Both the position numbers and the translations under genes were made by a program. Under the pieces are notes generated by a model, which was not told the origin of the DNA, made no database searches, and was given only the letters and a program-made list of their open reading frames with translations. From Egaibacter danicus (lineage in GTDB: Bacteria; Pseudomonadota; Gammaproteobacteria; Burkholderiales; Burkholderiaceae_C), in contig JADJII010000002.1 of the NCBI GenBank assembly GCA_016707075.1, positions 372,001 to 436,000 of the forward strand: a stretch of 64,000 nt of DNA, in the 5' to 3' direction. Numbering within the stretch: position 1 is the first letter of the stretch; every line of letters starts with the position of its first letter. Of this stretch, positions 52,547 to 60,157 are shown piece after piece.

Positions 52547-53839
52547 ATGAAACTACTGATCAAGGGCGGCCGGGTCATCAACCCCGCCAGCGGGTTCGAC
52601 GCAGTCTGCGACATGGCCATCGCGGCCGGGCGCATTGTTGCCATCCAGAACATCCCGGCAGATTTTGTGCCCAACAAGACCATTGACGCATCAAACTGCA
52701 TCGTGGCACCAGGCTTGATGGACTTGGCCGTGCGCCTGCGCGAGCCCGGCCACGAACATGAAGGCATGCTGGAATCCGAGATGGCTGCCGCGGTGGCCGG
52801 TGGCGTCACCAGTGTGGTGTGTGCGCCCGATACCGAGCCCGTGCTGGATGAGCCGGGTCTTGTGGAAATGCTCAAGTTCCGGTCCGAGCGCCTGCACCAG
52901 GCCCGCGTGTTCCCGCTGGGCGCACTCACGCGTGACCTCAAGGGCGAGGTGCTCACTGAGATGGTGGAGTTGACCGAGGCGGGCTGCATCGCTTTCAGCC
53001 AGGCCGAAGTGCCGCTGGTCAACACCCAGGTGCTGCAGCGGGCCATGCAATACGCCAGCACATTTGGCTATGCCATCTGGCTGCGCCCACAGGAATATTT
53101 TCTGGGCAAAGGCGTGGCTGCCAGCGGCGCACTGGCCACGCGCATGGGTCTGAGCGGCGTGCCTGTTGCCGCCGAAACGATTGCGCTGCACACCATTTTT
53201 GAGCTGATGAAAAGCACCGATGCCCGGGTGCACCTGTGTCGCATCAGCAGTGCAGCCGGCGTGGCGCTGGTACGTCAGGCCAAGGCGGAGGGGCTCAAGG
53301 TGACCTGTGACGTCAGCATCAACTCGCTGCACCTCACCGATGTGGACGTGGGCTACTTCGACAGCCGCATGCGCTTGAACCCGCCGCTGCGCCAGCAGCG
53401 TGACCGCGACGCCTTGCGCGCCGGGCTTGCCGACGGAACCATCGACGTGCTGGTGTCGGACCACACACCGGTGGATGAAGATGAAAAAGCCCTGCCTTTC
53501 GCTGAGAGCGAGCCGGGCGCCACCGGGCTTGAGCTGCTGCTCAGCCTGGCGCTCAAGTGGAGCAATGACAGCAGCGCCGGCCTGACACGTGCATTGGCCG
53601 TGTTGACCAGTTCCCCTGCAGCGGTTCTGGGCGATTCATTGGGCACGCTGGCGGCCAGTGCGGGCCAGCTTGTGGCCGGTGGCATCGCCGACCTGTGCGT
53701 GTTTGACCCCGCCGCCAGTTGGACCGTGGAGCCCGCCGCACTGCGCAGCCAGGGCAAACACACGCCGTTCTCGGGATATGAGCTGCCCGGGCGGGTTCGC
53801 TGCACCGTGGTGGGTGGTCACATCGCTTTTGAAGCTTGA
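52547..53839 (+). CDS. pyrC': Dihydroorotase-like PyrC', probably catalytically inactive
   Basis: A 430-residue amidohydrolase-fold protein. In active dihydroorotases the first strand ends HxH; here it is APGLMDLAVRLREPG, with both His lost. The C-terminal DHTPVDEDEK keeps the catalytic Asp but not the following His. This matches the inactive PyrC' that, in Pseudomonas and Burkholderiales, forms the dodecameric aspartate carbamoyltransferase with PyrB. A true pyrC must lie elsewhere. It follows pyrB by 33 bp and overlaps the acyltransferase gene by 4 bp. Confidence 0.92.
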   Translation: MKLLIKGGRVINPASGFDAVCDMAIAAGRIVAIQNIPADFVPNKTIDASNCIVAPGLMDLAVRLREPGHEHEGMLESEMAAAVAGGVTSVVCAPDTEPVLDEPGLVEMLKFRSERLHQARVFPLGALTRDLKGEVLTEMVELTEAGCIAFSQAEVPLVNTQVLQRAMQYASTFGYAIWLRPQEYFLGKGVAASGALATRMGLSGVPVAAETIALHTIFELMKSTDARVHLCRISSAAGVALVRQAKAEGLKVTCDVSINSLHLTDVDVGYFDSRMRLNPPLRQQRDRDALRAGLADGTIDVLVSDHTPVDEDEKALPFAESEPGATGLELLLSLALKWSNDSSAGLTRALAVLTSSPAAVLGDSLGTLAASAGQLVAGGIADLCVFDPAASWTVEPAALRSQGKHTPFSGYELPGRVRCTVVGGHIAFEA

Positions 53840-54576
53840 AATCTGCTCAAGCCTGCTGGAAGTTGCTGCGCGTTCTGGCCTGCGTTCTTTCGGGTTTTCT
53901 TACCATTGTGTTTGTCTTCCCGCGTCTGAGTCAGGAGCAGCGGGAATACAGGGTCCAGGCCTGGGCTCTCAAGATGCTTGCCTGCCTGGCTATTAAATTG
54001 GTAGTGAAAGGTAAGCCACCTGTCAGTGGCCCGGTCTTGCTGGCGGCGAATCACATTTCATGGCTCGACATACTGGTGATGCACGCTGCGCGCCACTGTC
54101 GCTTTGTCTCCAAGTCTGACGTGAAGCACTGGCCGCTGATCGGCACGCTGGCCACCGGCGCAGGCACGCTATACATCGAACGCGAGTCCCGTCGAGACGC
54201 CATGCGTGTGGTGCACCACATGGCCGAGAGCCTGCGCGCGGGCGATGTGCTGGCCGTGTTCCCCGAGGGCACCACCAGCAACGGCGTGGACCTGCTGCCG
54301 TTTCATGCCAATCTGATTCAGGCCGCCATCTCCGCCGGGTCGCCGGTGCAACCGGTGGCGCTGAGTTTTGTGGACCGCACCACGGGCCAGACCAGTCTGG
54401 CGCCCTGTTACATCGACGACGACACGCTGGTCGGCTCCATCTGGCGCACGCTGCGCACGCCCAACATTGCGGCGGTGGTGACGTTTGGCGACGCGCAGCT
54501 AGCTGAAGGGCGAAATCGACGGGCCTGGGCGGCAGATTTGCGCGGTGCTATTGCCGGGATGCGGTCCTCTTCCTGA
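53836..54576 (+). CDS. Lysophospholipid (1-acyl-glycerol-3-phosphate) acyltransferase family protein
   Basis: A 246-residue PlsC-family membrane enzyme for phospholipid synthesis. A hydrophobic N-terminus (about residues 8-28) is followed by the acyltransferase motifs NHISWLDI (the HX4D box), GTLYIERESRRD and FPEGTTSNG. The start is TTG at 53836 overlapping the pyrC' stop (TTGA); the next ATG would delete the membrane segment. The left arm of an inverted repeat starts right after the stop. Confidence 0.9.
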   Translation: MKSAQACWKLLRVLACVLSGFLTIVFVFPRLSQEQREYRVQAWALKMLACLAIKLVVKGKPPVSGPVLLAANHISWLDILVMHAARHCRFVSKSDVKHWPLIGTLATGAGTLYIERESRRDAMRVVHHMAESLRAGDVLAVFPEGTTSNGVDLLPFHANLIQAAISAGSPVQPVALSFVDRTTGQTSLAPCYIDDDTLVGSIWRTLRTPNIAAVVTFGDAQLAEGRNRRAWAADLRGAIAGMRSSS

Positions 54577-54660
54577 GTGGGTTGGCTAGCGCGTCGGGCG
54601 TCCGCGTCCACAGTGAACAGCTCCGTTGTCCCATCGCAGCCACCCGACACACCTGCGTAG
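54577..54660 (+). repeat. Left arm of an imperfect inverted repeat
   Basis: It has two blocks: 54577-54613 (GTGGGTTGGCTAGCGCGTCG, then GGCGTCCGCGTCCACAG) and 54615-54660 (GAACAGCTCCGTTGTCCCAT, then CGCAGCCACCCGACAC...). Both recur in inverted orientation at 55829-55998. It begins 1 bp after the plsC-like stop. Confidence 0.65.
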
Positions 54661-54950
54661 GTGTTGGCAGGGCTGGTTTGATGCAGGCACTTTGTCTTTC
54701 GACACATCGCATACGACTGATGACTGGCAAGCGGGCGCAAGCGGTCATTGCCATTTACCTGTTGGTCGAATGAATGCGGCGGCCATTTTGTCGATTTCGA
54801 TATGCCTGTACAGTTGAATAGTCAATTGGGTTAAGTCACTGATGTATATGAGGAATTCCACAGATTCGTTGCCACGTTGGCCGATAACACGCCGTGTTAT
54901 CTTGCAGTCGTGGTGGATATATCTAAGTTGGGCGTCATAAGGAGGAATCA
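54661..54950. other. Non-coding stretch before the orphan gene
   Basis: I see no supported gene in this 290 bp region. It contains a possible promoter area (AT-rich from about 54830) for the orphan gene and the short palindrome AACACGCCGTGTT (54887-54899). Confidence 0.4.
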
Positions 54951-55595
54951 ATGTTTGACAGCACTTCTCGCATGAAGGCGCTATGGATTTGTTTGGTTGA
55001 GGCTCGTTATGTCTGGCTTGCGTTGGGTGTAGTTCTTGTGGCACTGGCAATATGTCTACGTCCGCAGACGCCAGAAAAAGTAATTCGACTCACCGGTCTT
55101 GTTCTTCAATTGCTCGGCATTGGCACCGTAATTTGGGGCATTTCCGAAACCAGAGCGCTCTTTGGTCGCCCGTCATTTGCGGTCAAAGCAAAATCGTGGC
55201 TCGGAAGGTTTCTACTGATACGAAAAAATATCGTCCTTGGTGTTGGCGCGACTTCTCAATCGGCTGGCTCTAGCAAGGCAAGGGGCTTCGTTACAACCGG
55301 TGCTGGGCCGAACCCAACACTTGATGCTCGGGTCGATGCACTCGAAAAGAATTTGCTGCTCACTCATGAGCGCATCAGCAACACTGAAAAGGAAATGGAT
55401 GAAGAGTTTCGCAGGGTTGTCGGGGCGTTAAAGAGTGAAGAGCAAACGAGACAAACGGAAGACACGGCAATTAACGAAAAGCTAGAGGCCACCGGAACTG
55501 GGGGAGTTCATGTTTCCGCTATCGGCGCTATATGGCTCTTCTTTGGCGTCATTCTGAGTACAGCCGGAATTGAAATCGCTGAATATCTGAAATGA
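54951..55595 (+). CDS. Orphan membrane protein with coiled coil, 214 aa
   Basis: I do not recognise this protein. Three hydrophobic segments are visible: residues about 17-36 (RYVWLALGVVLVALAICL), 45-62 (RLTGLVLQLLGIGTVIWGI) and 187-208 (VSAIGAIWLFFGVILSTAGIEIA). Between them lies a charged, probably coiled-coil region (LDARVDALEKNLLLTHERISNTEKEM...). A perfect Shine-Dalgarno (AAGGAGG) lies 5 bp before the ATG. Base use is less GC-rich than the neighbours, and the gene is enclosed by inverted repeats, suggesting acquisition. Confidence 0.78.
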   Translation: MFDSTSRMKALWICLVEARYVWLALGVVLVALAICLRPQTPEKVIRLTGLVLQLLGIGTVIWGISETRALFGRPSFAVKAKSWLGRFLLIRKNIVLGVGATSQSAGSSKARGFVTTGAGPNPTLDARVDALEKNLLLTHERISNTEKEMDEEFRRVVGALKSEEQTRQTEDTAINEKLEATGTGGVHVSAIGAIWLFFGVILSTAGIEIAEYLK

Positions 55596-55728
55596 TGCCC
55601 CACCTATCTTCCAGTTGACTGGCGATAGAGCTGCCAGCCGCTGAATTCAAAACATTAACGATTGGTTTGGAGCGAGGCGAAGGTCGGCAATGCTTCTGTA
55701 GCAGTCGACAAAAGAGCTGTTTTCACAC
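55596..55728. other. Non-coding stretch after the orphan gene
   Basis: No gene is supported between 55596 and 56078 (483 bp). The first 130 bp show no structure that I can name; the rest holds two dispersed repeats and the right inverted-repeat arm, listed separately. Confidence 0.4.
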
Positions 55729-55785
55729 ACAAATATGCCTTCAGACCTTGTCAGATATGCGTGAATAGCTATTGTATTTATAGCA
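55729..55785 (+). repeat. Dispersed hairpin repeat, copy 7
   Basis: CAAATATGCCTTCAGACCTTGTCAGATATGCGTGAATAGCTAT is followed by TGTATTTATAGC. This is close to the family consensus and lies downstream of the orphan gene. Confidence 0.8.
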
Positions 55786-55828
55786 AATTATTGTGCAAAA
55801 GGTATTTACCTAACTCCAGTCAAGTATC

Positions 55829-55998
55829 TTCGCAAGCGTGTTGGGTGGCTGCGACGGGGCAACGAAGCTGTTCGCGGCAACTACAGAACCCGCACACCAA
55901 ATACAGCATTCACGCAGTACCCTCAACTCACAAAACCAGCCGCCCGCGAGATGCGCAGTGGACACGACGCGGACGCCCGGCGCGCTCGCCAACCCACT
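55829..55998 (-). repeat. Right arm of the imperfect inverted repeat
   Basis: The reverse complement carries the outer block (GTGGGTTGGCGAGCGCGCCG, then GGCGTCCGCGTCGTGTCC, at 55957-55998) and inner block (CGAACAGCTTCGTTGCCCCG, then TCGCAGCCACCCAACACG, at 55829-55875) of the left arm, with about 81 bp inserted between them (55876-55956). Identity within blocks is high but not complete. Confidence 0.65.
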
Positions 55999-56037
55999 GA
56001 AACCGGCGCAAGCCCCAAAAACGACAGTCCAAGAACG

Positions 56038-56084
56038 GCTACTATTTTAATAGCTGTTCACGCATATCTGACGGGGGCTCAGGC
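56038..56084 (-). repeat. Dispersed hairpin repeat, copy 8, overlapping an ABC ATPase stop codon
   Basis: On the minus strand: CCTGAGCCCCCGTCAGATATGCGTGAACAGCTATTAAAATAGTAGC. The ABC ATPase stop (56079-56081) lies inside its outer part. It faces copy 7 in inverted orientation, 250 bp apart. Confidence 0.8.
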
Positions 56085-57152
56085 CGTATTCCTTTCAAAA
56101 GTAACCACATGATCCACCTCGGCCCGAATGCCGATCCACTCGCCAATCTTGTGGTCATGGTGGCTGGGTACATGGGCCAGCACCGTCTCACCGGTGTGCA
56201 AGCGCAGGGTGTACAAAAACTCCGAGCCACGAAACGCTTTGCGCACGATCTCGGCTTTCACCGGGGCGTTGTCGTCATGAACGATGTCGTCGGCGCGTAG
56301 CAGCACATCACATTCACCCGATGGAAAAGCGCCCGGTAGTGGGCATTCCGCCACGTCAGGCAGATCACCCAGCGCGGTGTGCACCACCACCCGGTTGCCA
56401 CCCACTTCGCGCAGCGTGGCGGGTGTGAACACGCCATGCCCGATGAAGTCCGCCACGAAACGGGTAGCAGGTCGGTGGTAGAGCGAATAGGCGTCGTCCC
56501 ACTGGTGCAGCTGGCCCTCATGCATCACGCCAATGGTGTCGCCAATGGCGAACGCTTCCAGCTGGTCGTGCGTGACAAACAGCGCAGTGGCTTTCGCGGC
56601 CTTGAGGATGGTGCGCACTTCATGCGCCAGGCGTTCACGCAGGTCCACGTCGAGGTTGGAGAACGGTTCGTCCAGCAGCAGCAACTGGGGTTTGGGCGCC
56701 AGGGCGCGGGCCAGCGCCACACGTTGCTGCTGACCGCCGGACAGTTCGTGTGGGTAACGCGCCTCGGAGCCTGACAGGCCTACCAGCGCCAGCACCTCCG
56801 CCACGCGGCTGGAGCGCTCTGCCCGCGGCAGATGGTGAATGCCAAAGCTCACGTTGTGGCGCACGTCCAGATGTGGGAATAGGGCGTAGTCCTGAAAAAC
56901 CATGCCAATGCGGCGTGCCTCCGGCGCTACCAGCTGGCCCGCTGCGCTCACCACGTTGCCAGACAGCTTGATGGTGCCACTGGTCACAGGCTCCAGCCCG
57001 GCCACTGCACGCAACAGGGTGGTCTTGCCGCAGCCTGAGGGACCGATCAGCACGCCAATATCGCCAGCGCGCAAGCCAAATGACACCTCTTTCACAGCAG
57101 GCTGCGCTCGCCCGCTGTACTGCACGCTGAGTTTTGTCAGTTCCAGAAACAT
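56079..57152 (-). CDS. Fe3+-type ABC transporter ATP-binding protein (FbpC-like)
   Basis: A 357-residue ABC ATPase with Walker A GPSGCGKTTLL, Q loop MVFQDYALFPHLDVRHNV, signature LSGGQQQRVALARALAP, Walker B LLLLDEPFSNLD and H loop FVTHDQLEA, followed by a C-terminal TOBE-like domain. It is most like the ferric iron importers FbpC/AfuC. It is divergent from the permease gene with a Fur-like site between them. No periplasmic binding protein gene is adjacent. Confidence 0.9.
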   Translation of the reverse strand: MFLELTKLSVQYSGRAQPAVKEVSFGLRAGDIGVLIGPSGCGKTTLLRAVAGLEPVTSGTIKLSGNVVSAAGQLVAPEARRIGMVFQDYALFPHLDVRHNVSFGIHHLPRAERSSRVAEVLALVGLSGSEARYPHELSGGQQQRVALARALAPKPQLLLLDEPFSNLDVDLRERLAHEVRTILKAAKATALFVTHDQLEAFAIGDTIGVMHEGQLHQWDDAYSLYHRPATRFVADFIGHGVFTPATLREVGGNRVVVHTALGDLPDVAECPLPGAFPSGECDVLLRADDIVHDDNAPVKAEIVRKAFRGSEFLYTLRLHTGETVLAHVPSHHDHKIGEWIGIRAEVDHVVTFERNTA

Positions 57153-57168
57153 GCAGAAGATTGTAGAT

Positions 57169-57187
57169 GCTTACAATTCTCATTTGC
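57169..57187. promoter_or_regulatory. Possible Fur box between iron ABC genes
   Basis: The minus strand reads GCAAATGAGAATTGTAAGC, matching 12 of 19 positions of the Fur consensus GATAATGATAATCATTATC. It lies between the divergent ATPase and permease genes, 16 bp and 23 bp from their starts, so Fur could repress both under iron repletion. Confidence 0.55.
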
Positions 57188-57210
57188 ATCTTGCTGGGGT
57201 TCATTCATTT

Positions 57211-58845
57211 ATGCCGTCACGTCGGCTCCGTCATTTCTTTCTGCTGCTGCTCACCCTGGCCTTGATGCTGCCCGTGCTGGCGGTGCTGGCATCCTGGTGG
57301 CCGTCGTCTGGCGACGCGGCAGATCAGTCGCGGCAGATTTTGTCGGAAATGTCCCGCACGGTTTTGCCGGACTACGCCTGGACCACCCTGCGCTTGTGTT
57401 TGATGGTGGGGCTGGGGGTGATGATGGTGGGATTGGCCTGCGCAGCCGCTGTGACTTTGTTTGAATTTCCCGGGCGCCGGGTTTTTGAATGGGCCTTGCT
57501 GTTGCCGTTGGCCATGCCCGCTTATGTGGTGGCTTATGCCTATACCGACTTCCTGCAGTTCAGCGGGCCGCTGCAAACTGCGTTGCGCGCCGGTCTGGGG
57601 CTGGAAGGGCGCGTGTTTCCGGAGGTGCGCAGCCTGGGCGGTGCCGCTTGGGTGTTCACCTTTTCCCTGTATCCCTACGTGTACCTGCTGGCCCGCACCG
57701 CTTTGGGTGAGCGGGCCACCCACCTGATGGAAGCGGCCCGTCTTTTGGGCGCGCCGTTGTCCCGGCGCATCCGCGTGGTGGCCTTGCCGCTGGCGCGCCC
57801 GGCGGTGGCTGCCGGCATGGCGCTGGCACTGATGGAAACGCTGGCTGATTTTGGCGTGTCCAGCTACTTTGGTATCCGGACTTTTACGGCAGGCATATAC
57901 AAAGCGTGGTTGTCGATGGACAACCGCATCGCCGCTGCCCAGCTGGCCACCATGTTGCTGGTTCTGGTGGCGGTGTTGATGGGTCTGGAACATCGGGCGC
58001 AGCGGCGCATGCGGTTTGCTGCGCCACAAGGTGCGCGGGCTGGTTCTTCTGAAGCGCAGCCCATCGTCCTCGCTGGCTGGTACCAATGGCTGGCGGTTGG
58101 CGTCTGCATAGCGCCCGTGCTGGCCGGCTTCGTCTTGCCCACTCTATTCATGCTGCGCCCTCTGGCGGCCGACTGGTCGCTGCTGTCATGGGGGCAATTC
58201 ATCGCCTGGTCGCTCAACAGTATCCGGCTGGGTGCCATCACATCGGTGCTGGCGGTTGCTGTGGCGCTGGTTCTGGCATTTGGTCTGCGGCGCGCGCCAG
58301 ACTGGTGGACCCGTGTGGCCGCGCAACTGGCGAGTCTGGGTTACGCGATTCCCGGCGCGGTGATTGTGGTGGGTCTGCTGTTGCCGGTGGGCTGGCTGCA
58401 GGCCGTGGCGCCGCAAAGCAGTGTGGGTTATTACATGACGGCCACGTCGATGGGTCTGGTGTGGGCATACCTGGTGCGGTTTTGTGCGGTGGCGCTGCAG
58501 TCGGTGCAAAGCGGCTACACGCGCATTCCTGTGAGCTTTGACGATTCGGCCCGAATGCTGGGCACGGGCGACGCGGGTTTGCTGCGCCGCGTGCACTGGC
58601 CCTTGCTTAAACGCTCCACCTCGGCGGCGGCGTTGCTGGTCTTTGTCGATGTGATGAAAGAACTGCCTGCCACTCTGGTGCTGCGCCCCTTCAACTCCGA
58701 CACGCTGGCAGTTGTGGCTTATCAGCTGGCGCGGGACGAGCGGCTGGGTGAGGCAGCACTGCCTTCACTGGCGCTGGTACTGGTGGGGCTGATTCCCGTG
58801 CTGTTGCTGAGCCGCACGCTGCGCACCGGACGAAACCTCCGCTGA
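57211..58845 (+). CDS. Fe3+-type ABC transporter permease (FbpB-like, two fused MetI domains)
   Basis: A 544-residue inner-membrane protein with about 12 helices arranged as two binding-protein-dependent permease domains. EAA-loop motifs occur in both halves: MEAARLLGAPLSRRIRVVALPLARPA and DSARMLGTGDAGLLRRVHWPLLK, each coupling to an ATPase. This fused layout is typical of FbpB/SfuB iron importers. The ATG at 57211 starts MPSRRLRHFFLLLLTLALM; the longer reading runs back into the divergent ATPase gene. Confidence 0.92.
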   Translation: MPSRRLRHFFLLLLTLALMLPVLAVLASWWPSSGDAADQSRQILSEMSRTVLPDYAWTTLRLCLMVGLGVMMVGLACAAAVTLFEFPGRRVFEWALLLPLAMPAYVVAYAYTDFLQFSGPLQTALRAGLGLEGRVFPEVRSLGGAAWVFTFSLYPYVYLLARTALGERATHLMEAARLLGAPLSRRIRVVALPLARPAVAAGMALALMETLADFGVSSYFGIRTFTAGIYKAWLSMDNRIAAAQLATMLLVLVAVLMGLEHRAQRRMRFAAPQGARAGSSEAQPIVLAGWYQWLAVGVCIAPVLAGFVLPTLFMLRPLAADWSLLSWGQFIAWSLNSIRLGAITSVLAVAVALVLAFGLRRAPDWWTRVAAQLASLGYAIPGAVIVVGLLLPVGWLQAVAPQSSVGYYMTATSMGLVWAYLVRFCAVALQSVQSGYTRIPVSFDDSARMLGTGDAGLLRRVHWPLLKRSTSAAALLVFVDVMKELPATLVLRPFNSDTLAVVAYQLARDERLGEAALPSLALVLVGLIPVLLLSRTLRTGRNLR

Positions 58846-58868
58846 CTAGGATAGTCAGGCGCAAAAGC

Positions 58869-58892
58869 GTATATTCGCATTTATCAATATAC
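58869..58892. promoter_or_regulatory. Perfect palindrome upstream of the ArsR-family gene
   Basis: GTATATT (58869-58875) and AATATAC (58886-58892) form a perfect 7-bp inverted repeat with a 10-base spacer, 41 bp before the regulator start. Such AT-rich palindromes are typical operators for ArsR-type repressors (including the sulfur-responsive SoxR/BigR group), so this is probably an autoregulatory site. Confidence 0.6.
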
Positions 58893-58933
58893 AAACCAAA
58901 ACCGACTCGGTGTCGATATGGAGTACTTACAAG

Positions 58934-59278
58934 ATGGTCAAGCGCGCGGTTAAAAAAATCCAGGAAGTGCCGGCTGAACCGGACGAGGTGTTTGAATTGG
59001 CGGCTGAACTTTTCCGTGTCATGTCGGCACCGATGCGCCTGAAAATCATCAGCAGCCTGTGCAATCGGGAAAAAAATGTCAGCGAATTGCTGAGTGAAAT
59101 CGATACGACCCAGCCGAACATGTCACAGCACCTCAACACGCTGTATCAGGCCAGCGTGCTGGGCAAGCGCAGGGATGGTGTGCAGATTTACTACCGGATC
59201 ATTGACGAACGGGTGGCCAACCTGTGCCGTGCCGTTTGCACGCAGATAGCCATCGAGGGTGACTACGCCGACGCCTGA
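58934..59278 (+). CDS. ArsR/SmtB-family transcriptional regulator (BigR/SoxR-like)
   Basis: A 114-residue winged-helix repressor: AAELFRVMSAPMRLKIISSL, VSELLSEIDTTQPNMSQHLNTLYQASVLGKRRDGVQIYYRI. Two Cys are in useful places, one at the end of the first helix pair (SLCNREKN) and one in NLCRAVCTQ; ArsR regulators of the SoxR/BigR branch sense persulfide through such a pair. Its place at the head of a sulfur gene run fits that role. The ATG at 58934 has GGAG 11 bp upstream; the GTG at 58910 is an alternative. Confidence 0.88.
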   Translation: MVKRAVKKIQEVPAEPDEVFELAAELFRVMSAPMRLKIISSLCNREKNVSELLSEIDTTQPNMSQHLNTLYQASVLGKRRDGVQIYYRIIDERVANLCRAVCTQIAIEGDYADA

Positions 59279-59368
59279 CGGGCAATTTTGCTGGCTGCCG
59301 CGGGTTTCTACGGTGTTGGCAAAGGGGATGATGGCCTTAGCATTCATGTCATATATAAGGAATTGATC

Positions 59369-59779
59369 ATGAAGCGTTTTATGCTGTTGTTTGCCGGTTT
59401 GTTGACGGCATCACTGGCTTGGGGACAGGTCAAGGTGGTGTATCACCTGAGCGAGGGCACTCCACAGGCTGCACGCGCCATCGGTAACATCCGAAACCAC
59501 CTCAATGCCGACTCGACGGTCAAAATCGTTGTCGTGACACATGGCGCGGGCATTGATTTCCTTCTGGACGGCGCGAAGAATCCCAGAGGACAGCCCTTTA
59601 CCGGGGACATTGGAGAACTTGCGGGCCGGGGCGTGGAGTTCCGGGTCTGTAACAACACCTTGATATCGCGAGATATCACCAAGGACAAAGTGGCGATGGA
59701 GGCAACCATTGTCCCGTCCGGTGTGGCTGAAGTTGCCAGACTTCAGGCCAAGGAAGGTTTTGTGTACATCCATCCCTGA
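59369..59779 (+). CDS. Secreted DsrE-family protein, 136 aa
   Basis: A signal peptide (MKRFMLLFAGLLTASLAWG) is followed by a DsrE/F-like domain: VKVVYHLSEGTPQAARAIGNIRNHL, VKIVVVTHGAGIDFLLDGA and GVEFRVCNNTLISRDI. The Cys in VCNNTL is the one conserved in this family and may carry a persulfide. Periplasmic DsrE-like proteins occur in sulfur oxidation clusters. AAGGA lies 8 bp before the start. Confidence 0.88.
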   Translation: MKRFMLLFAGLLTASLAWGQVKVVYHLSEGTPQAARAIGNIRNHLNADSTVKIVVVTHGAGIDFLLDGAKNPRGQPFTGDIGELAGRGVEFRVCNNTLISRDITKDKVAMEATIVPSGVAEVARLQAKEGFVYIHP

Positions 59780-59835
59780 TTTTCGGCTTTGCAGTTTTTG
59801 TTTTCCCACTTTGCAAAAAACAAGGAGATTGAGTA

Positions 59836-60144
59836 ATGAAATTGAATGCTTTGGTGCTGGCCGGCGCGCTGGCCGTTGTATCCGGGTGGGCCCAGGCCCA
59901 GGCCGTTGATCCGCTGCAGGTCCGGAGCTGGGCGGCAGCGTGCGCCAGTTGCCACGGCACCAGCGGTGTTGCCCAGGCTGGCAACGAGTCGCTGGCGGGT
60001 GTCAACAAGGACGACATGCTGAAGAAACTGCTGGACTTCAAGACCGGCAAAAAACCCGCAACCATCATGCATCAGCTCTCCAAGGGTTATTCCGACGAGC
60101 AACTCGCTGCATTGGCTACCTACTTCTCCGCCCTTAAAAAATAA
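59836..60144 (+). CDS. Monohaem cytochrome c, 102 aa
   Basis: A signal peptide ending near AQAQA is followed by a class I cytochrome c: haem-binding CASCHGTSG (residues about 36-44), with the distal Met likely in TIMHQLSKGYSDEQLAALATYF. It is similar to the small cytochromes that accompany flavocytochrome c flavoproteins. It lies 13 bp upstream of the flavoprotein gene. Confidence 0.92.
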   Translation: MKLNALVLAGALAVVSGWAQAQAVDPLQVRSWAAACASCHGTSGVAQAGNESLAGVNKDDMLKKLLDFKTGKKPATIMHQLSKGYSDEQLAALATYFSALKK

Positions 60145-60157
60145 GAGAGGCCCCATC

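Noticed and set aside
54577..55998. Integron cassette with attC sites
   Set aside because: The inverted repeats contain GTTGGC/GCCAAC but not the GTTRRRY and RYYYAAC core sites, and no integrase is present.
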